Part shown: piece by piece, positions 1 to 7,503 of the stretch
Position numbering within the stretch: position 1 is the stretch's first letter
Layout of the letters: every line of letters begins with the position of its first letter
Origin: CAZKXX01 sp964556705
GTDB taxonomy: Bacteria; Acidobacteriota; Terriglobia; UBA7540
DNA length: 25,131 bases
Assembly (NCBI GenBank): GCA_964556705.1
Contig: CAZKXX010000054.1
Location: forward strand, 1 to 25,131
Direction of reading: 5' to 3'
The notes under the pieces: generated by a model
The model's input: only the letters and a program-made list of their open reading frames with translations
Told to the model about the DNA's origin: nothing
Database searches by the model: none
Position numbers and translations under genes: made by a program

Positions 1-3000
1 GTGTTGCCGATGACCTGGCGGTTGGGGTCTGTCTCCGGCAGGTCAAACACCGGAGAAAACGGCTGGTTGCAGAAGACGCTGAACGGCCGCCCGGCTTGAG
101 CGATCATGACGGCGCCCAACTGCCATCCGCCGAAGGCTTTGCCCAGTGCTCCCGTTCCCCCCTGCGGCGAGGGGAGGTCGTAAAGGAAGCTGGCCGCGAC
201 CTTCTGACGGATGTCGAAGTCGGCCAGCGCCCGATTGAGTTTCAGATTGGTGACATCGGGAAACGCCAGACCCCCGCCGAAGGAGCTGGCGGTGTCAATG
301 GCGCGTCCCACCGTGTAGGCGATCTGGAAGTCGAGCCCGTGGCTGTACCGCCGGCGCGCGCTGATGTTGGCGCCGTTGTACGCCGAGACGCCGTTGGCCT
401 GGCCGTATCCGATGCTGCCGAAGCTCGGATTCAGCAAGTTCTGCCGGACGCCGTAGATAGGCTGATCGAACTCGTTCACACCTACCTGCTGGACGTCCAT
501 CAGGTCGCCGTTCATGCGGTTGACGTTAAAGCTCTGGTAGAGCTTGCGCCCCACCGAGCCGACATAGTTGGCTTCCAGCACCCAGTTCGTCGTCACCGCG
601 TATTGGACCCCGAGGAACCAGTTTGACGCGTACTGGTTTCGCATCTCAGGATCCCAGATGGTCACTCCGGCCCGGGCCGTCAGCAGTCCGCCCCGCTCGT
701 CGAGTCCCGGGACGACTCCCGGGATGGGCGGGTAGCCGTAGGGCGGGTCGGTCGAGGTGCCGAGCCCGAAGTTCGGACGGGCCCCCGTGGGATCGAACCG
801 GTTGGTCGAGACCACGGCGAAGAGAGGCAGCGTGGCGCAGCAATCAACGTAGAACTGCCCGCCGGCGCGGTCATAGAAGATTCCCGCACCGGCCCGGACA
901 GACATCTTTCCGGTTCCGGTCGGGTCCCACGCAATGCCGATGCGAGGCGCGAAGTTGTTGAGGTCCTTCTTATCGTGCGGGGCCTTCAACTGGACGGCGG
1001 CGTCGGCGATCCGCGAGAAGAAGTCGTTCCCGCTGCGGAACACGACGCCCGAAAAGCGCTGCGGCGTGTGTTTCTCACTGGGGATGGAGAAATACTCCCA
1101 GCGGAGGCCGAGGCTGACCGTTAAGTTGGGGCGCACCTTCCAGTCGTCGTTGATGAACAACCCGTGGCGGGGGAAGGTGGGCTTGAAGTTCGGCCCGAAC
1201 TGCGCGCCCGTCACCGGGTCGATCCCGTAGTTCGACTGCGAGAAGGGGTCGTCGAGGGCAAACTCGAACAGGTTGTTGAAGCTGAAGAAGTAACGGCTCC
1301 ATTCCGGCCCGAAGAACGAACCGCTGCCAAAGCCCGTCTCGACCGCGGTGTTTCCACCGACCTTGAAGGAATGGCGGCCGCGGTTCCAGCTCAGCACGTT
1401 GCGCCATTCGCCGTTCGACTGCGTGAACGTGGGGCCCGTGAAGCCCATCCCGTAAGCGGCGATGCCGGGAACGCTGATCTGGGGAATGTCGCCCCGCGTG
1501 ATGCCCACGTCGCCGCGCACATGGGTGAGTGTGGCGGCGGTCTCCAGCACCATCGTCGGCCCGAAAATGTGCGTGTAGTTCAGGTTCCCGTACGCCGTGT
1601 ATTCGGGATTCTGACCGTCGAACGCCGGGTAGGTGTGCGGGCTGGCGAAATTCACGGTGTCTTTGCGCGAATAGAAGAAGTTCGCGTAAAGGCGCGACTT
1701 CGCCTCGTTCCAGTGATGGTCCACGCGGGCATTGTACTGCTTGCCGTCGCGGGCGACCGTCTGGTTGTAGGTGCCCCGGCGGATCAACGGCAGGCTGCAA
1801 GGCATCGTGGTCGTGGCGCCGTTCGGGGACGTGAACGTCAGGTCGTCGCCCGGGTTGGCGCAGGCGCCGGTCAGGCCGATTCGGCCGGCCTCGTCCGCCA
1901 CCGTGCGCGCGATGCCTCCCGCGGTCATGTCGATCACGCCCGCCGGAAGGAAGGTGTTGGTCACGAACGTGTTGATTCCGTCGGGGTGGTTCTGCCGGAG
2001 GAACTCGCGGAATTCCGGGCTGACGACGGTGTGGGCGCGCGAGACTCCGACGCCGGACCGTAGCTGGTCAGTCGAGAAGAAGAAGAAAGTCTTGTCCTTG
2101 CGAATCGGCCCGCCGAGGCTCCCCACAAATTCGTTCCTCTGAATGACGGGCAGCTTGTTGCAGGAACCGTCATGACGCACGACTCCGTGGCACACGCCGG
2201 TAACCGGGTCGAGCCCTCGCTGAAAGGCGTTGGCGGCGACCAGGTGATTGTTCGTGTGGTACCAGGAGAGGCTGCCGTGGAATTCGTTGGTGCCCCCGCG
2301 GGTGACCACGTTGACCATGGCCGAGGAGTTGCGCGCGTACTCGGCCGAGAAGTTGTTCACCGAAACGCGCAGCTCCTGGACCGCTTCGGAATTCGGCGTC
2401 AGGTTCGCCACCCCGCCGCGCGGGCTGGCGTTGACACTGCCCGAATCCACCAGATAGCTGTTGGATTCGCCGCGCTGGCCGCTGGCGTTCATCGTCACCC
2501 CGAATTCCACGTTGAAGATGTCGGCGGCCGCTTGCGCGTAGGCCTGCCCGCCGCCCGCGCCGGAAGGAAGGCCGGTCACGCCGGGCGTCAGAACGACCAG
2601 CGAGTAAAAGTTCCGTCCCATCAGGGGAAGGTTCTTCACCCGCGTCTCGCCGATTTGCTGGGAAACTCTGGCTTCCGAGGTTTCCACCAGCGCTGCCGCG
2701 CCCTCGACGGTGACCTCGGTGGCCACCGTTCCCAATTCGAGCGAGACGTTCAGCGTTGTCGTGCGCCCGCCTTCGAGATGGATGCCGGGACGGAGCGCTG
2801 TGGTGAAACCGGGAGCGGTGACCGTCACTTCGAAGACCGAGGGGGGAAGTGACGGAATGCGATAGTTGCCCGCCACGGAAGTCTGGACGGTCCGGATCAC
2901 GCCCGTCGCCGTGTCCTTCGCGATCACGGTGGCGTTGGGAACCACGGCGCCGGTCGGATCCGTGACGGTCCCTTCCAGGACGCTCGTAAACTGCGCCCGG

Positions 3001-3074
3001 AGCGGCGACGCGCTCAGGACGACAGCCGCGACCAGGAGGGCGGTGGAATACCTCCAGTGCTGTCGGCTCTTCAT
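1..3074 (-). CDS. TonB-dependent receptor with carboxypeptidase-regulatory-like N-terminal domain (3' end cut by window edge)
   Basis: One reading frame stays open from an ATG at 3074 to the left edge, giving about 1024 codons with no stop, so the C-terminus is missing. Residues 1-28 form a signal peptide (basic start, LLVAAVVLSA core, then SPLRAQ). Residues about 30-115 look like the carboxypeptidase-regulatory-like beta-sandwich (GTVTDPTGAVVPNATV, GNYRIPSLPP). A plug-like region follows (NLPLMGRNFYSLVVLTPGV, then EFGVTMNASGQRGESNSYLV), and the rest has the aromatic beta-strand pattern of an outer-membrane barrel, for example FGGPIRKDKTFFFF-type text near residue 325 and LGLRWEYF further on. 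By family this is an outer-membrane importer or Oar-like protein that binds large sugars or peptides; the substrate cannot be read from sequence. GGGAGG lies 8 bases before the ATG. A predicted promoter and a LacI-like palindrome lie in the leader (see 3295-3323 and 3273-3288). Confidence 0.9.
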   Translation of the reverse strand, partial: MKSRQHWRYSTALLVAAVVLSASPLRAQFTSVLEGTVTDPTGAVVPNATVIAKDTATGVIRTVQTSVAGNYRIPSLPPSVFEVTVTAPGFTTALRPGIHLEGGRTTTLNVSLELGTVATEVTVEGAAALVETSEARVSQQIGETRVKNLPLMGRNFYSLVVLTPGVTGLPSGAGGGQAYAQAAADIFNVEFGVTMNASGQRGESNSYLVDSGSVNASPRGGVANLTPNSEAVQELRVSVNNFSAEYARNSSAMVNVVTRGGTNEFHGSLSWYHTNNHLVAANAFQRGLDPVTGVCHGVVRHDGSCNKLPVIQRNEFVGSLGGPIRKDKTFFFFSTDQLRSGVGVSRAHTVVSPEFREFLRQNHPDGINTFVTNTFLPAGVIDMTAGGIARTVADEAGRIGLTGACANPGDDLTFTSPNGATTTMPCSLPLIRRGTYNQTVARDGKQYNARVDHHWNEAKSRLYANFFYSRKDTVNFASPHTYPAFDGQNPEYTAYGNLNYTHIFGPTMVLETAATLTHVRGDVGITRGDIPQISVPGIAAYGMGFTGPTFTQSNGEWRNVLSWNRGRHSFKVGGNTAVETGFGSGSFFGPEWSRYFFSFNNLFEFALDDPFSQSNYGIDPVTGAQFGPNFKPTFPRHGLFINDDWKVRPNLTVSLGLRWEYFSIPSEKHTPQRFSGVVFRSGNDFFSRIADAAVQLKAPHDKKDLNNFAPRIGIAWDPTGTGKMSVRAGAGIFYDRAGGQFYVDCCATLPLFAVVSTNRFDPTGARPNFGLGTSTDPPYGYPPIPGVVPGLDERGGLLTARAGVTIWDPEMRNQYASNWFLGVQYAVTTNWVLEANYVGSVGRKLYQSFNVNRMNGDLMDVQQVGVNEFDQPIYGVRQNLLNPSFGSIGYGQANGVSAYNGANISARRRYSHGLDFQIAYTVGRAIDTASSFGGGLAFPDVTNLKLNRALADFDIRQKVAASFLYDLPSPQGGTGALGKAFGGWQLGAVMIAQAGRPFSVFCNQPFSPVFDLPETDPNRQVIGN

Positions 3075-3214
3075 TGGATAACCTCCCATCGACTCTTCGA
3101 TTGCACAAAATCTGGTATGCAATCCCGACGCAACCAGCAACCTGCGCGGCCAGTCGGCTCCGCTTCGCCTCTCCCGACGCTAGAGGAGAATCTTTGAGCC
3201 AGATCCAATTCGTT

Positions 3215-3254
3215 CTAGCTGATTGGCATTATTGCCTCGCTGCCGAGGAGCTAG
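3215..3254 (-). promoter_or_regulatory. Stem-loop in the receptor mRNA leader
   Basis: CTAGCT at 3215-3220 is complementary to AGCTAG at 3249-3254, and inside it CCTCG pairs with CGAGG around a four-base loop directly next to the right arm. On the minus strand it falls between the predicted transcription start and the receptor ATG. It may be an mRNA leader structure; no known riboswitch was recognised. The remainder of the gap, roughly 3330-3638, shows nothing I can name. Confidence 0.25.
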
Positions 3255-3272
3255 CGCACAGGCCATAAGCTG

Positions 3273-3288
3273 ACGCAAACGCTTGCGT
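3273..3288. promoter_or_regulatory. LacI/PurR-family-like operator palindrome at the receptor transcription start
   Basis: The 16-base sequence ACGCAAACGCTTGCGT is a near-perfect palindrome: the two half-sites are ACGCAAAC and ACGCAAGC. It has the central CG step typical of LacI-family operators and is close to the enterobacterial PurR box (consensus ACGCAAACGTTTNCGT). It starts about where transcription from the 3295-3323 promoter should begin, a classic place for repression. No LacI-family gene lies in this window, so the regulator is unknown. Confidence 0.4.
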
Positions 3289-3294
3289 GAGTCC

Positions 3295-3323
3295 CGTATA
3301 CGCTTCCAGCCGTGTTATGTCAA
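3295..3323 (-). promoter_or_regulatory. Predicted sigma-70-type promoter of the TonB-dependent receptor gene
   Basis: On the minus strand TTGACA (3323-3318) is followed after exactly 17 bases by TATACG (3300-3295). The -35 box is a full consensus match and the -10 matches at 4 of 6 positions. Expected transcription start is near 3288, leaving a leader of about 214 nt before the receptor ATG. This is a prediction from sequence only. Confidence 0.45.
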
Positions 3324-3638
3324 GAAGAAAGAAACCAGAGACATAATGTCGCTTTTTAGAGATACTTGGGTATGGAACATTTTGTCCGTGTACTCCGCAG
3401 TAAAATCCCTCCTGCCGCGACGGCAACCTGGTCCAGGCCCAGAAAACTTCGCTTCGACCTCGCGGGGCCATTGGGAGTCTGCGAGACTTCGGTCCGGCTG
3501 CCGGACGGAAACTTCACGGAGAAGTCAACGGGCGGTCAGGAGCAGCAACCTGCTCCGGCAATGCGGCCGCGGAAGGCGGTCCAGCGCGTGCCCGTCTGAA
3601 TCGGGCGGAAGGAACGCTGCATCCCAACATCCCGGAGA

Positions 3639-3667
3639 TTGCCGCGCGGGCCAGATCCCCCTATAAT
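3639..3667 (+). promoter_or_regulatory. Predicted promoter of the PpiD-like isomerase gene
   Basis: TTGCCG (3639-3644), 17-base spacer, TATAAT (3662-3667). The -10 box is a full consensus match. The expected start of transcription near 3674 gives a leader of about 26 nt, with GGGAG at 3690-3694 acting as ribosome binding site five bases before the ATG at 3700. Confidence 0.5.
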
Positions 3668-3699
3668 GGAAAGGTTTCATACTCAGCCCGGGAGCCGGC

Positions 3700-5634
3700 A
3701 TGTTCCTTTTCTTTCGGAAATACCGCAAAACGATCTACAAGTGGTTTCTCTTTCTCTTCGTCGGCGTGGTTTCGCTGAGCATGGTGCTGACGCTGGCGCC
3801 GATTCCGGGCGGCGACACGGCGCTCGAGCAGAACGTGCTGGCGGAGGTGGGCGGGACGCCCATCACCACGGCCGACGTGCAGCGGTCCATCTCGACGCGC
3901 CTGCGCGGCTCGCCCTTCGCCAACGACCCGGAGATCGTCGGCCGGCTGGCGGGCATCGTCCTCGACGACATGATTTTGCGCCGCGTTCTCTTCGAGGAGG
4001 CGCAGCGACTGGGGCTTCGGGTGACCGACGCGGAGCTCCAGAGCCAGCTACGAGCGACCCTGCCGTTTCTCTATCCCGACGGGCAGTTTGTGGGCCTGGA
4101 GCGCTACCGCGAGTTCGTCGCGCAGCAGGCGGGCCAGACCATTCCGCAGTTCGAGGCGCAGATGCGCGAGACTCTGCTGCTCGAGAAGGTGCGCACGATC
4201 ATCACCTCCGGCGTGCGGGTCAGCGAGGCCGAAATCCGCGACGAATTTCTGACCCGCAACGCGCGCGCCACCATCGAGTACGTGGTGCTGACGCCCGAGC
4301 GGTTCGCGAAGTCGGTGGAAATCACCGACGAAGCGCTCGCGGCCCACTACGAGCGCGAGAAGGCGCGCTACCGGCAGCCGGAGCAGCGCCGCGTCCGCTA
4401 CGTCTTTCTCGATCCGGACGCCGTGCGCGCGCGCGTCCAGGTGACGGACGACGAGCTCCGCGCCCGTTACAGCCGCAACCTCTCCGCCTATCGCGTCGAG
4501 GATCGCGCGCGCGTGGCGCACATCCTGTTCAAGACCGAAGGCCGCACGCCGGAAGAGATCGAGACGCTGGAGAAAACGGCGCGGGAGGTGCTCCAGAAGG
4601 CTCAGGCGGGCGCCGATTTCGCCGAGCTGGCGCGGAAGCATTCCGAGGATTCGAGCGCGGCGCAGGGGGGCGAAGTCGGCTGGATCATCCGCGGCCAGAC
4701 GGTTGCGGAGTTTGAGAAGGCCGCCTTCTCGATGAAGCCGGGAGAATTGAGCGACCTCATCAAGACGACCTACGGCTTCCACATCGTGAAGGTCCTCGGC
4801 CGGGAAGACGCGCGGCTGCGCCCCTTCGAAGAGGTGCGCGACGAGCTGCGGGAACAGGTTTTCAAGGAAAAGCTTTCCGAGGAAGAGCAGAAGTACGCGC
4901 AGGAGGTCGAACGCGCGCTCAAGCAGAGCCCGCAGGACTTCGAGGCGGTGGCGCGGAAATTCGGGCTCACGCCGCGCGAAACCGAACCCTTCCGGTACAA
5001 CCAGGCGGTGCCCGACTTCGGGACCTCCGAGTCGTTCCACAACCTCGCCTTCCAGCTTCGCCCGGACGAGGTGGGCATTCCCATCACCGTGCCGCGCGGG
5101 ACGGTGATCATTCAGCTCGCGGAAATCCTACCGGAGCAGACGCCGCCGCTCGAGGAAATCCGCGCGCGGGTCGAGGAGGACTACCGCGCCGGGCGCGCCG
5201 CCGAACTGGCGCTGGAGAAAGCCCGCGAACTGGCAGCCAAAGCAAAAGAAGGCGATTTCGCCCAGGCGGCGCGCGCCGCGGGATTCACCGTTCGCAAGAG
5301 CCAGGAATTCACCGAACGCGATTCGGTCGAGGGCGTGGGTTCCGGCTCGCAACTCACCGGCGCCTTCACGCTGCCCGTCGGCGCCGTGAGCGACGTGGTG
5401 AGCCTCGGCACGAACCGCGTCGTCTTCCGCATCCTCTCGCGGGACCTGCCGGACGAATCCGCGCTCGCCGCTCAGAAGCAAGTCCTGGCCGAAGAGCTGC
5501 TTTCCCGCAAACGCACGATGGCCTGGGAAATCTACCGCCAGAGCCTGAAGCAGCAGATGATGGCGGCCGGAAAATTGCGCCTGAACGAACGCGGGATGCA
5601 GCAATTCCTCGCGTCTTACCAGCGAACTTCCTGA
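3700..5634 (+). CDS. ppiD: PpiD-like membrane-anchored peptidyl-prolyl cis-trans isomerase (SurA-N plus parvulin domain)
   Basis: A 644-residue protein, close to the usual size of PpiD (about 620). A short basic N-terminus (FFRKYRKTIYKW) and one hydrophobic segment at about residues 14-35 form an uncleaved membrane anchor with the bulk outside. Residues about 45-230 look like the SurA-type N-terminal chaperone region (EVGGTPITTADVQRSI, then DDMILRRVLFEEAQRLGL). A parvulin rotamase domain covers about residues 268-367, from VAHILF through HSEDSSAAQGGEVGWI to YGFHIVKVLG. The long C-terminal part resembles the degenerate parvulin-like half of PpiD. By family it helps fold secreted and outer-membrane proteins, which suits its place beside a large receptor gene on the opposite strand. 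Its own promoter and ribosome binding site are visible. The stop codon TGA is also the first three bases of a heptamer array (5632-5659). Confidence 0.88.
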   Translation: MFLFFRKYRKTIYKWFLFLFVGVVSLSMVLTLAPIPGGDTALEQNVLAEVGGTPITTADVQRSISTRLRGSPFANDPEIVGRLAGIVLDDMILRRVLFEEAQRLGLRVTDAELQSQLRATLPFLYPDGQFVGLERYREFVAQQAGQTIPQFEAQMRETLLLEKVRTIITSGVRVSEAEIRDEFLTRNARATIEYVVLTPERFAKSVEITDEALAAHYEREKARYRQPEQRRVRYVFLDPDAVRARVQVTDDELRARYSRNLSAYRVEDRARVAHILFKTEGRTPEEIETLEKTAREVLQKAQAGADFAELARKHSEDSSAAQGGEVGWIIRGQTVAEFEKAAFSMKPGELSDLIKTTYGFHIVKVLGREDARLRPFEEVRDELREQVFKEKLSEEEQKYAQEVERALKQSPQDFEAVARKFGLTPRETEPFRYNQAVPDFGTSESFHNLAFQLRPDEVGIPITVPRGTVIIQLAEILPEQTPPLEEIRARVEEDYRAGRAAELALEKARELAAKAKEGDFAQAARAAGFTVRKSQEFTERDSVEGVGSGSQLTGAFTLPVGAVSDVVSLGTNRVVFRILSRDLPDESALAAQKQVLAEELLSRKRTMAWEIYRQSLKQQMMAAGKLRLNERGMQQFLASYQRTS

Positions 5635-5659
5635 ATTGTGAACGGTGAGTACTGAATGG
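5632..5659. repeat. Heptamer array, TGAATNN family, left arm of cassette 3
   Basis: Four consecutive 7-bp units: TGAATTG, TGAACGG, TGAGTAC, TGAATGG. The first unit begins with the stop codon of the PpiD-like gene. The same family occurs inverted at 5831-5858; aligning the two arms as inverted repeats gives about 20 of 26 matching positions by eye. Confidence 0.65.
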
Positions 5660-5690
5660 CCGGTTCCCGGTCATCCAGAAGGCCAAAAAT

Positions 5691-5770
5691 GTCATTCCGA
5701 GCGAAGCGGGGAATCGGTGGGAAACATTGCTCGAAGAATAATGCAGATGCTTCGCTACGCTCAGCATGAC
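5691..5770. repeat. GTCAT-ended intergenic palindromic repeat, copy 1
   Basis: The element starts GTCATTCCGAGCGAAGCG and ends CTTCGCTACGCTCAGCATGAC when read in two overlapping pieces, so its ends are imperfect inverted repeats (about 20 bp each). It can fold into a long stem-loop. The ends match those of the element at 10002-10127. I recognise this type of sequence as a dispersed intergenic repeat of many bacterial genomes; it carries no gene. It is centred in the segment bounded by the TGAATNN arrays. Confidence 0.55.
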
Positions 5771-5818
5771 AACTTCCCGGGGCACGGTGGTGGCTGAGTC
5801 AGCGGCGCTCCCCAGAGT

Positions 5819-7396
5819 ATGAAAGCTAGGCAATTCACTATTCAGCATTCACAATGTTTTGCTGTGGCCAAGAGAGTTTCGTCCTCCAGCGACCTTCTGA
5901 TTCTCGCCTGTTTCGCCCTGGCGAAACTTGCCCTCCATCTTTTCTTCAGCGGCCAGTACGGCTATTTCCGCGACGAGTTCTACTACCTGGCCTGCGGCGA
6001 ACGCCTCGACTGGGGCTACGTGGACCATCCGCCGTTCGTGGCGCTCGCGGCGCACGTGGCGCGGACGTCGCTCGGTGAATCGCTCTTCGCCCTCAGGCTG
6101 TTTCCCGCCGTGGCCGGGGCGCTCACCTTATTCCTGATCGGCTTGATCGCGCGCGAACTCGGCGGCGGGCGGTGGGCGCAGGCGCTGGCGGCGCTCGCGG
6201 CGCTGGTCGCGCCCGTCTATCTTGCCCTCCCCGGCTTCCTTTCGATGAACGCGTTCGACCTGTTGTTCTGGGCGCTCGCTTTCTATCTCGTCGTCGTAAT
6301 TTTGAAACACGACCGGCCGCGGCTCTGGCTGCTCGTCGGCGTCGTCGCCGGCGCCGGCCTGATGAACAAATACTCGATGGGCTTCTGGGGCGCGGGCCTG
6401 GTGGCGGGCCTCGTGCTCACGCCCGCGCGGCGCTATCTGCGCGACAAGTGGATTTGGGCTGGCGGCGCGGCGGCGCTCGTGATTTTCCTGCCGCACATTC
6501 TCTGGCAAATTCAGCACGGCTTTCCGACGCGGGAGTTCATCCGCAACGCCACGGAGATGAAAATCGCCGCAACCTCTCCCGTGGAATTTCTCGCGACGCA
6601 GCTCCTGTTCGTGCACCCGATGGGAGCGGTGGTGGCGCTGGCCGGGCTGGCGTTTCTGCTCTTCGCGGCGCAGGCGAAGCCCTTTCGCGCGCTCGGCTGG
6701 TGCTTTCTCGCTGTCCTCGCCATTCTGCTCGCGACGCGCTCGAAGCCTTATTACCTGGCGCCGGCGTTCATTCCTCTGCTGGGTGCGGGCGGTGTGGCGC
6801 TGGAGGCGTGGCTGCGCGGGCCGAAGCTGGCTTGGGTGAAGCCGGTGTTCGCCATCTTACTCGTTGCGGGCGGAGCTGTCACCGCGCCGTTCGTCCTTCC
6901 CGTCCTCCCCGTCGAGACGTACATCCGCTACGCGGAATTCGTCGGCCTGAAACCGCAGTCGGGTGAACGGAGCGAGCTCGGGAAACTGCCGCAGCATTAC
7001 GCGGACATGTTCGGCTGGCCGGAGATGGTCGAAACGGTCGCGAAGGTCTATCACTCGCTGCCAGAGAAGGAACGTTCCGAGTGCGCGATTTTCGGGTCGA
7101 ACTACGGCGAAGCGGGCGCGATCGATTTCTTCGGCCCCCGGCACGGCCTGCCGAAGGCCCTCAGCGGGCACAACAATTACTGGCTCTGGGGGCCGCGCGG
7201 TTATTCGGGCCAGTGTGTGATTACCGTCGGCGAGCGCCGCGAGGACGTCGCCAAGGTTTTCGAAGAGGTCGAACTCGCCGCCGTCTTCACGCACCCTTAC
7301 GTGATGCCCTACGAAAACAACCTGCCGATTTTCATCTGCCGCAGGCCGCGCGTTTCGCTGGCCGCCTACTGGCCGATGACCAAGAAGTTCATTTGA
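5819..7396 (+). CDS. GT39-type (PMT_2/ArnT-like) integral membrane glycosyltransferase
   Basis: A 525-residue polytopic protein. The first extracytoplasmic loop has the acidic pair of the family in YGYFRDEFYYLACG (D52, E53), followed by WGYVDHPPFVALAA (residues 65-78). Repeated hydrophobic segments run to about residue 365, then a soluble C-terminal domain of about 150 residues (HNNYWLWGPRGYSG, YENNLPIFICRRPR). By family it transfers a sugar from a polyprenyl-phosphate carrier onto protein or lipid on the outer face of the inner membrane; acceptor unknown. The start is uncertain. The ATG at 5819 has no clear ribosome binding site and its next 13 codons lie largely in a heptamer array. The GTG at 5864 (510 residues) would still keep the whole first membrane segment. 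Confidence 0.85.
   Translation: MKARQFTIQHSQCFAVAKRVSSSSDLLILACFALAKLALHLFFSGQYGYFRDEFYYLACGERLDWGYVDHPPFVALAAHVARTSLGESLFALRLFPAVAGALTLFLIGLIARELGGGRWAQALAALAALVAPVYLALPGFLSMNAFDLLFWALAFYLVVVILKHDRPRLWLLVGVVAGAGLMNKYSMGFWGAGLVAGLVLTPARRYLRDKWIWAGGAAALVIFLPHILWQIQHGFPTREFIRNATEMKIAATSPVEFLATQLLFVHPMGAVVALAGLAFLLFAAQAKPFRALGWCFLAVLAILLATRSKPYYLAPAFIPLLGAGGVALEAWLRGPKLAWVKPVFAILLVAGGAVTAPFVLPVLPVETYIRYAEFVGLKPQSGERSELGKLPQHYADMFGWPEMVETVAKVYHSLPEKERSECAIFGSNYGEAGAIDFFGPRHGLPKALSGHNNYWLWGPRGYSGQCVITVGERREDVAKVFEEVELAAVFTHPYVMPYENNLPIFICRRPRVSLAAYWPMTKKFI
5831..5858. repeat. Heptamer array, TGAATNN family, inverted right arm of cassette 3
   Basis: Units on the plus strand are CAATTCA, CTATTCA, GCATTCA and a decayed CAATGTT; on the minus strand the first three read TGAATGC, TGAATAG, TGAATTG. 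It is inverted relative to 5632-5659. It overlaps the first codons of the longest glycosyltransferase frame, which argues that the true start of that gene may be the GTG at 5864, just beyond the array. Confidence 0.6.
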
Positions 7397-7435
7397 ACGC
7401 CCGGCGGGGCGAACGGGAGGATCGGCCGCGGGCGC

Positions 7436-7465
7436 TTGACCCGCTCTCCAACTCTCCGGGATAAT
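7436..7465 (+). promoter_or_regulatory. Predicted promoter of the fadN-fadA-fadE set
   Basis: TTGACC (7436-7441), 18-base spacer, GATAAT (7460-7465); each box matches consensus at 5 of 6 positions. Transcription should begin near 7472, leaving a leader of about 30 nt. GGGGGA then lies six bases before the GTG start at 7504. No FadR-like operator was recognised. Confidence 0.5.
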
Positions 7466-7503
7466 GCCTTCGCCGTCAAACCTTCCGCTCGTGGGGGAAT
7501 CTC

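Noticed and set aside
96..3108. Several 200-310-codon frames on both strands within the receptor gene
   Set aside because: They lie inside the continuous 1024-codon receptor frame and show no protein-like composition.
7397..7435. Terminator after the glycosyltransferase gene
   Set aside because: GC-rich but no clean stem followed by a T-run could be found.
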